Source of the DNA: an uncultured Prevotella sp.
GTDB taxonomy: Bacteria; Bacteroidota; Bacteroidia; Bacteroidales; Bacteroidaceae
Direction: 5' to 3'
Length of the DNA: 45,196 nucleotides
Assembly: GCA_900546575.1 (NCBI GenBank)
Contig: URDM01000015.1
Location: 1 to 45,196 of the forward strand
Shown here: positions 40,669 through 45,196 of the stretch, one piece after another
How the letters are laid out: each line of letters opens with the position of its first letter
Numbering within the stretch: position 1 is the first letter of the stretch
The notes under the pieces: generated by a model
The model's database searches: none
The model's input: the letters and a program-made list of their open reading frames with translations, nothing else
Told to the model about the DNA's origin: nothing
Position numbers and translations under genes: made by a program

Positions 40669-41622
40669 TTATTTTTCACCAAATATCAACTCACACTTAC
40701 CAAGGCCCTTATTTACGGTCTTGATTGGAATATTATAAGGAGCAGCCTTGAAAAAACGGGCCATATTGCGAGCAAACGAATAGGTATCCATAGCTTGTCC
40801 ATTCTCCTTATACAAAGGTATTCTCACCTGGTCGTAAATAAGCGTAGTTTCTGTTCCGTCGGACTTATTGAAACGATGATTCACACAATTGTCGCTAAGC
40901 CAATTATCGATAACTTCATTGAGTTCATAGTCACCATATTCTTTCTCGAAATCCAAGCCGGAGCCATTATCAAATACTTTCATTACAAGAGATATTTCTC
41001 TACCATTCTGCATCATATCCTCAAAATGAGATTGCAAACGCTCGCAAAATTCATCCATGTGATCTTGTACTGCCTCTTCTAGTAAGACTGGAAGTTCGGC
41101 AGAAAAAGATCCCTTGCCCGTACCCTCAGCACCAGCAACTTGTTTGTCAGAATAAGCATCCAAGGCACGAAGATTATATGTAATAGAACTTTTTGGTCCC
41201 ATCTTATTCTCCGTCCAATCTATTTCCATGATGATGTCCGGTTTGGCACGACGGCGCAACCTATCCAAAGGGCTCTCTGCCACAGAATTTCCAGCCTTGC
41301 TGGTCAAGAGCACATCCTCAGCAGCATCATTATTGAGGGTTTTCAAAGTTTGCTGCAAATCTTTCAATGGAAATCCCCTATCAGCCATCAGATTGTTGAT
41401 TTTCGAAATAACAGCATTCAACTGTTTATCCGTAGAAACAGCAGCCTTATAATCTGGTACTTTTTCCTGAGTTCCCTGGTTGTCATAAGTCTGCATATAC
41501 CCATGCTCGTTACACCATGCATCACTTGGCATTACCATGAGGGTAGGTTTCTTCGCCTGTCCAAAAACAGCAACAGAAGAAAAAAACAGCAGGGCTATCA
41601 TCAGCATTTTTCTTATCTTCAT
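40669..41622 (-). CDS. DUF6175-like exported protein
   Basis: 317 residues with a signal peptide (ending AVFGQ). KPTLMVMPSDAWCNEHGYMQTYDNQGTQEKVPDY at about 25-58, KINNLMADRGFPLKDLQQTLKTLNND and AKPDIIMEIDWTENKMGPKSSITYNLRALDAYSDKQVAGAEGTGKGS match what I know of DUF6175, a Bacteroidota family of unknown function. The ALDAYSDKQVA-GxGxGS order parallels the last gene of the operon. It is a periplasmic or surface protein; no lipobox is visible. Gap to the next gene is 12 nt. Confidence 0.7.
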   Translation of the reverse strand: MKIRKMLMIALLFFSSVAVFGQAKKPTLMVMPSDAWCNEHGYMQTYDNQGTQEKVPDYKAAVSTDKQLNAVISKINNLMADRGFPLKDLQQTLKTLNNDAAEDVLLTSKAGNSVAESPLDRLRRRAKPDIIMEIDWTENKMGPKSSITYNLRALDAYSDKQVAGAEGTGKGSFSAELPVLLEEAVQDHMDEFCERLQSHFEDMMQNGREISLVMKVFDNGSGLDFEKEYGDYELNEVIDNWLSDNCVNHRFNKSDGTETTLIYDQVRIPLYKENGQAMDTYSFARNMARFFKAAPYNIPIKTVNKGLGKCELIFGEK

Positions 41623-41634
41623 AATATTTTCTTT

Positions 41635-42117
41635 TTATAAGTGATCTTTATCTATTACATTATCAGCCTTTAAACGCGCCTTGAGCTGTGAGCGAAGCAC
41701 TCTAATGGTCATCTCATACGAATAGCCTACCTTATCCTTGCTTTTATTAGCAGAACGTTTTTTGGTATCTCTAAGAGTAACATATTTTTTATACTCTCCT
41801 CCATCTGCAAAAAACACATTGAAATAGTCCTCATATCGCTCACGAGCATTCACTTCTGTCACCAACGGACGCATATTGCATCCCGATACTCCCTCACGGA
41901 TACCATCAAAGACTACAGCCCAAACGGCATTCTTCATGGCTTGTTCCTTGGCATCAGAACGATTACGACCATAGCCCAGTACTCTCAATGTCTGGGAGCC
42001 ATCCAATTCTACCCCCATACACTTGATTGAAGAACGGTCGTAGATCGCCTGCTTCTGCGCCATGACAGAAACTGAGGTCGCAAAGACCATCAGCATACAC
42101 AAAATAACTTTCTTCAT
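41635..42117 (-). CDS. Small exported protein, DUF-type, paralogue-like to the 155-residue protein
   Basis: 160 residues with a signal peptide (MKKVILCMLMVFATSVSVMAQ). LRVLGYGRNRSDAKEQAMKNAVWAVVFDGI at about 46-75, then FNVFFADGGEYKKYV and MTIRVLRSQLKARLK give a GxGxxxxDAxxxAxxxAVxxVvFdGi ... FFadGg ... layout resembling the N-terminal domain of LPP20/FlgT-like envelope proteins. The same layout is found in the fourth gene from the end of the operon (42721-43188). Function unknown. Confidence 0.65.
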   Translation of the reverse strand: MKKVILCMLMVFATSVSVMAQKQAIYDRSSIKCMGVELDGSQTLRVLGYGRNRSDAKEQAMKNAVWAVVFDGIREGVSGCNMRPLVTEVNARERYEDYFNVFFADGGEYKKYVTLRDTKKRSANKSKDKVGYSYEMTIRVLRSQLKARLKADNVIDKDHL

Positions 42118-42128
42118 AATCGTAATAT

Positions 42129-42707
42129 TTAAAATTCATAGCCAAGTTTCAAGCCAAAATAGTTATAGTTTTGCTTTACACCGGCATTATCCTTGAGATT
42201 TGACAAAGTATAAGCAACACCAACCTGAAAGTTATTGCGAAGTCCACCAAAGCTATAACCTATGGTAGGGCTAAAGAAAGCACCTTCTTTGGTGATACCA
42301 CCAACATTGAGCGACCAAAAAGGAACGCCATCCCTATCCTGAGCTGATATGAAATTACCACGGACATTGGCAAAGATTGGTATTCCAAACTTGCTATTGG
42401 TATTTCTCACACTAGCATTATTAACATACATCCTGCCTCCAAAACCTACACCTAAGCGCAAAAACTCGTTTATGCGATAACCACCAGTAAAGGTTAGGTT
42501 CACATATTGCATATTAGTTTTATGCTCCATGATGCTACTACCACCTTCTGTCTCTACGGCACACCAAAAGCCCTGTTCTTGTGAAGTATAATCACGATAA
42601 TTTGAGCCCTTAGGCTGTTCTGGCATACGTACATCACGATACTGACCAAAAGAAGGCAATGCTAACAATACAAATAATATAAAACTGATAATTCTCATAT
42701 TCATCAA
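42129..42707 (-). CDS. Outer-membrane beta-barrel protein of the operon
   Basis: 192 residues with a signal peptide (ending PSFGQ). Strand-rich: YVNLTFTGGYRINEFLRLGVGFGGRMYV, GIPIFANVRGNFIS, FFSPTIGYSFGGL, NFQVGVAYTLSN, and the closing YFGLKLGYEF with terminal Phe, a common barrel-assembly signal. It is the only clear outer-membrane barrel among the seven genes, so it probably anchors whatever the others build. The start is at the first of closely spaced Met codons (MMNMRI); a start at the third is possible. Confidence 0.72.
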   Translation of the reverse strand: MMNMRIISFILFVLLALPSFGQYRDVRMPEQPKGSNYRDYTSQEQGFWCAVETEGGSSIMEHKTNMQYVNLTFTGGYRINEFLRLGVGFGGRMYVNNASVRNTNSKFGIPIFANVRGNFISAQDRDGVPFWSLNVGGITKEGAFFSPTIGYSFGGLRNNFQVGVAYTLSNLKDNAGVKQNYNYFGLKLGYEF

Positions 42708-42720
42708 TATTTATTAGAAG

Positions 42721-43188
42721 TTAAAAACCTGCAGACAGAGAACGTACTACACCAGCCTTTTCCAAAGCCTTGCGCAATGCCTTCTTGTCTACCTGAACAA
42801 TAGCGCCACTCTTTACTCCCTTGGATGTCTTCACACGCTCATAAGAACCAGCTATGATACTAGCATAATTTTGACATTCACCCTGCGCAGCAAAGAATCC
42901 ATTACAAAATTCGGAATGGCTTGCTTCAGATTCTGCTGGTGCCATCGCTGGTTGTTTAGCACCACTATTATTTCCAGAACATCCTCGAAAAACAACACCA
43001 TGAACAGCAGCACGCTTCAAGTCCTGATCAGTCACCTTCTTGGAATATACGAAGACCTTAACCAACAGCATGCCTTCATTGCCAGATCCAGCCCCAGTTA
43101 TATCATACTGAGGCATCTCATTACCCTTTGCAAATGCAACAAGAGACAACATTAGCATTAGGCATAACAAGCTCAAAATTCTTTTCAT
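42721..43188 (-). CDS. Small exported protein similar in layout to the 160-residue protein
   Basis: 155 residues with a signal peptide (MKRILSLLCLMLMLSLVAFA). AGSGNEGMLLVKVFVYSKKVTDQDLKRAAVHGVVFRGC at about 33-70, HSEFCNGFFAAQGECQNYASI and IVQVDKKALRKALEKAGVVR follow. The GVVFRG and FFAAQGECQNY parts match positions VVFDGI and FFADGGEYKKY of the 160-residue protein, suggesting old duplication. The middle (NNSGAKQPAMAPAESEAS) is low complexity. Function unknown. Confidence 0.65.
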   Translation of the reverse strand: MKRILSLLCLMLMLSLVAFAKGNEMPQYDITGAGSGNEGMLLVKVFVYSKKVTDQDLKRAAVHGVVFRGCSGNNSGAKQPAMAPAESEASHSEFCNGFFAAQGECQNYASIIAGSYERVKTSKGVKSGAIVQVDKKALRKALEKAGVVRSLSAGF

Positions 43189-43200
43189 TTTCCAAATAAT

Positions 43201-44433
43201 TTATTTATTCGTAATTTCCCTTATCAACATTCCTTTCGCAAAGTTTTTACCGCTGATGGCACGGAACGTAGTATAGTTCAAGTTACTGCCTACTGCACCT
43301 TCCTCTGTAGCCATAAATCGGTTGTCCCAAATTTGCCCCTCTATAGGCTGAATTTCTCCCACCTTTTTATATTTATGAGAACCATTTTCCAACAATACAA
43401 CTTCAAGGACTTCGTATCTCGACTTAGCTGTTACGCCTTCCTTTTTACCAATATAAGCAGTAAGAGGTTCTGCTGTCAAAAGTGGAGTCTTGGTTCTAAA
43501 TTCCTCATAACTACGTTGCAAATCCACCACATTCTCATCAATGGCACGCTGGCAAGCTTTTCTTACCATCATAATTGGCTCATCCTCCTTGATACCAAGG
43601 AAAGAGGTAGTACCACCCTGGCTTTCTACCTTACCTACATATTTCAAATGATAATTAGGACGCGCCTTTTCAAAGTTTTGCTTTTTTGCAGCATCAGCCC
43701 CTACGCCATATTGCTCCTGATAAAACAAATTAGCCTGGTCCTGATTCCAATCCAGACGATAAAGGAACGTATTGATTCGGACAGAGAACCCCTTTAAACT
43801 CTCAGCAATATCACCTAGATTATCACCCAAGTCCTTATAACTGTCAACACCAGTATATGCTGCGGCAACCTGTCCCAATACCTTGAAGATAGAACCTACC
43901 GTCTTAGAGCCCTTACTCTTGTCTATATATCGAATGTCATTAACAACCACAAAGGTATTACCAATTAAGTCTTCACCTGCATCTTGTAACAACGCCATTC
44001 CACGAGCAGAATGCTTAGCCAACTGGCGGTCAAACTCTGTTGCATTATAAAGTCCGCGTTCCTTTACCAACTCCATATCACAAGCACCAGTATAGATATC
44101 CCTATTGAACCAGCGTCCCACCAAGCGACTTGCAACATTATTGTCTTTCAGGAATTTCGTTATCACAGGATTTTCCTTATCACTCTTTGCGCCATCAAGC
44201 TTTTTATCAAGATTAAGCACCTTTACACTAAGGTCATGATTATTAAACTTATCCGGAACAGGAATCTGTAAGAAAGCCTCCTTTATCTCGTTAGCAAACT
44301 GTTGGTCTGTATGATTCACCATCAAAGAATATAAAGAACTGCGACGATAGTTCATCACATCTTCATGATCCGCCTGGGCGTAAGAAGCCATGACGGCAGC
44401 ACTCATCATAAGTGTCAATATTATCTTTTTCAT
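43201..44433 (-). CDS. Large exported protein of unknown function in the operon
   Basis: 410 residues with a signal peptide (ending MASYAQ). The mature protein is mixed alpha/beta; DLIGNTFVVVNDIRYIDKSKGSK at about 155-178 and VVNDIRY-like strands suggest a beta-sheet domain, and FEKARPNYHLKYVGKVESQGGTTSFLGIKEDEPIMMVRKACQRAIDENVVDLQRSYEEFRTKTPLLTAEPLTAYIGKKEG looks structured. I recognise no domain with confidence and no catalytic motif. It is the largest gene of the operon and is 13 nt from the first. Confidence 0.65.
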   Translation of the reverse strand: MKKIILTLMMSAAVMASYAQADHEDVMNYRRSSLYSLMVNHTDQQFANEIKEAFLQIPVPDKFNNHDLSVKVLNLDKKLDGAKSDKENPVITKFLKDNNVASRLVGRWFNRDIYTGACDMELVKERGLYNATEFDRQLAKHSARGMALLQDAGEDLIGNTFVVVNDIRYIDKSKGSKTVGSIFKVLGQVAAAYTGVDSYKDLGDNLGDIAESLKGFSVRINTFLYRLDWNQDQANLFYQEQYGVGADAAKKQNFEKARPNYHLKYVGKVESQGGTTSFLGIKEDEPIMMVRKACQRAIDENVVDLQRSYEEFRTKTPLLTAEPLTAYIGKKEGVTAKSRYEVLEVVLLENGSHKYKKVGEIQPIEGQIWDNRFMATEEGAVGSNLNYTTFRAISGKNFAKGMLIREITNK

Positions 44434-44446
44434 AATCTCCTACATT

Positions 44447-44842
44447 TTAATAATTCCACTCATCCTCATCCAAAACTGAATTTAAATCATAACTACGATT
44501 TTCCTTAGTTATATCCAAGAGGATATTTTTCTTCTCAGCCTCAGTTAACTTACGGTTTCCTCGTTTTTTGAGCTGTTCCATAACGAGTTCTACATAGGTA
44601 GTAGACACCGGTAAATCAAACAGCACCACATCATTAGTATTCACCAAATAGCCAAAACACTCTCTCCGTCCCTCAGGATTGACAGAAGCTATATCCTTAT
44701 GATTGGTATTAGGGGCAAATAATTGAGAACGATTTACCTCTGAATTTTCTATTTTCATACCAACTGGGCGAACATGAGCGATGCCCTTAGAAAAATTGGC
44801 AACTGCCTCATAGCCTGAGTCATATATTTTTTGCGATGTCAC
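44447..44842 (-). CDS. First gene of the operon, probably truncated at its 5' end
   Basis: The reading frame gives 131 residues from a GTG; no ATG lies upstream before the in-frame stop at about 44866-44868, which is in the MITE end. Unlike the other six it has no signal peptide. LTEAEKKNILLDITKENRSYDLNSVLDEDEW suggests a charged helical tail. The MITE inserted within 25 bp of this start. Either translation starts at this GTG or at the Met at 44758, or the true 5' part is gone. No domain is recognised. Confidence 0.5.
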   Translation of the reverse strand: MTSQKIYDSGYEAVANFSKGIAHVRPVGMKIENSEVNRSQLFAPNTNHKDIASVNPEGRRECFGYLVNTNDVVLFDLPVSTTYVELVMEQLKKRGNRKLTEAEKKNILLDITKENRSYDLNSVLDEDEWNY

Positions 44843-44864
44843 ATTACAATAGTTCGTTAATAAT

Positions 44865-45088
44865 TAGGGTGTCCAGTTCTGTGTTCCAGTTTTTAGTATC
44901 AAAAACAATGTAATAACCATCTAAGTCATTGATAATCATTCGCTAAATAAACTATAATCTTGTGCGAATCTACATCAGACTTTTTGATAGTTAAATTTGT
45001 CTTATATTTTGTGCTTAATTTACTGATTTACAGTGTGCTAAGTTGCTAAAACATAATCAAAAACGAGAACATGGAACTGGACACCCTA
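44865..45088. mobile_element. MITE, 224 bp, with 30-bp terminal inverted repeats and 9-bp target duplication
   Basis: The left end from 44865 (TAGGGTGTCCAGTTC...) and the reverse complement of the right end to 45088 match at 26 of 30 positions, with the first 15 identical. The element is flanked by GTTAATAAT at 44856-44864 and again at 45089-45097, a 9-bp duplication. The interior (about 160 bp) is AT-rich and has no reading frame for a transposase. It is therefore a non-autonomous element mobilised by an unidentified transposase encoded elsewhere. A promoter-like TAAATTTG at 44992-44999 points away from the operon. Confidence 0.88.
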
Positions 45089-45097
45089 GTTAATAAT

Positions 45098-45196
45098 TCA
45101 ATAATGTGCTAAGCAGCTGTACGCTGTAAGCACGAGAGATCTTTGAAAATCTTGCTAATTAAAGTTCGGTTCGGGGTGTACCCGCTTGCTTTAAAA
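45098..45196. other. Window-edge sequence beyond the MITE
   Basis: It contains an imperfect GTGCT..CAGC/GCTG..AGCAC hairpin at about 45106-45133. No gene is visible within the 99 bp. It would have been the upstream region of the seven-gene operon before the MITE inserted. Confidence 0.4.

Noticed and set aside
45141..45196. Start of an rRNA operon leader at the window edge
   Set aside because: AGATCTTTGAAAATCTT recalls rRNA leader motifs of the phylum, but no rRNA sequence follows before the window ends.

Overview
The window looks like a chromosomal segment of a Bacteroidota (Bacteroidales) genome, most like Prevotella/Segatella. Seen directly: most upstream regions carry the Bacteroidota sigma-ABfr -7 element TAnnTTTG rather than an E. 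coli type -10, Shine-Dalgarno sequences are weak or absent, and many exported proteins have signal peptides ending in xxAQ. The gene content fits: meso-diaminopimelate dehydrogenase, class I fumarase, the ftsX-DUF3098-uppP-truB-queA-folK run, a TamB/TamL-like pair, DUF3791/DUF3990 proteins and type IX-like C-terminal tails. There is one tRNA (Asp, GTC), and no rRNA, CRISPR array, integrase or intact transposase.

Layout. 0.35-1.6 kb: L-serine ammonia-lyase on the minus strand. 2-3.8 kb: two Fic-domain proteins. 4.2-6.4 kb: a TetR-type regulator with a likely self-operator, fabG and an RluA-family pseudouridine synthase. 6.6-13.6 kb: a translationally coupled tamB and lipidated BamA-like (TamL-type) pair. 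14-14.8 kb: a radical SAM protein (minus). 15.2-19.8 kb: ftsX, DUF3098, uppP, truB, queA and folK, a cell-envelope and tRNA-modification run. 19.9-22.1 kb: rpsO and typA. 22.2-25.9 kb: an outer-membrane barrel protein, fumarase (minus) and ddh. 26.5-27.5 kb: a compact DUF3791-DUF3990-DUF3791 three-gene unit resembling a toxin-antitoxin system. 27.5-31.5 kb: two exported minus-strand proteins (DUF3472/discoidin and a GHL10 glycoside hydrolase-like protein). 31.6-34.9 kb: a small barrel protein, then recR, a membrane protein, a GT2 glycosyltransferase and a GNAT protein with three stop/start overlaps. 35.0 kb: tRNA-Asp. 35.2-37.8 kb: an NtrC-type response regulator and histidine kinase. 38.1-39.5 kb: an AAA_14/DUF4143 ATPase, followed by the broken tail of an ABC-transporter ATPase. 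39.7-44.8 kb: an AT-rich, seven-gene minus-strand operon of mostly exported proteins of unknown function with uniform 11-13 nt gaps. 44.86-45.09 kb: a 224-bp MITE with 30-bp inverted ends and a 9-bp target duplication, lying just before the first gene of that operon.

The most unusual signal is between the genes. At least seven intergenic arrays, with unrelated sequences, are tandem dyad-like repeats with a 21-22 bp period (265-317, 1660-1725, 1738-1819, 3807-3911, 14846-14950, 25949-26036, 26049-26153); another has a 33-bp period (37955-38086). Three of them are each five copies of a 17-bp palindrome plus a 5-bp spacer. The sequence varies while the spacing stays near two (or three) helical turns, which points to helical phasing or RNA hairpins. 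A second, composite hairpin-rich repeat family occurs at 1-245, 13706-13965 and, partially, 26185-26262.

Functions come from recognising family motifs by eye; no database search was run. The operon at 39.7-44.8 kb and the phased arrays are the best candidates for undescribed biology.
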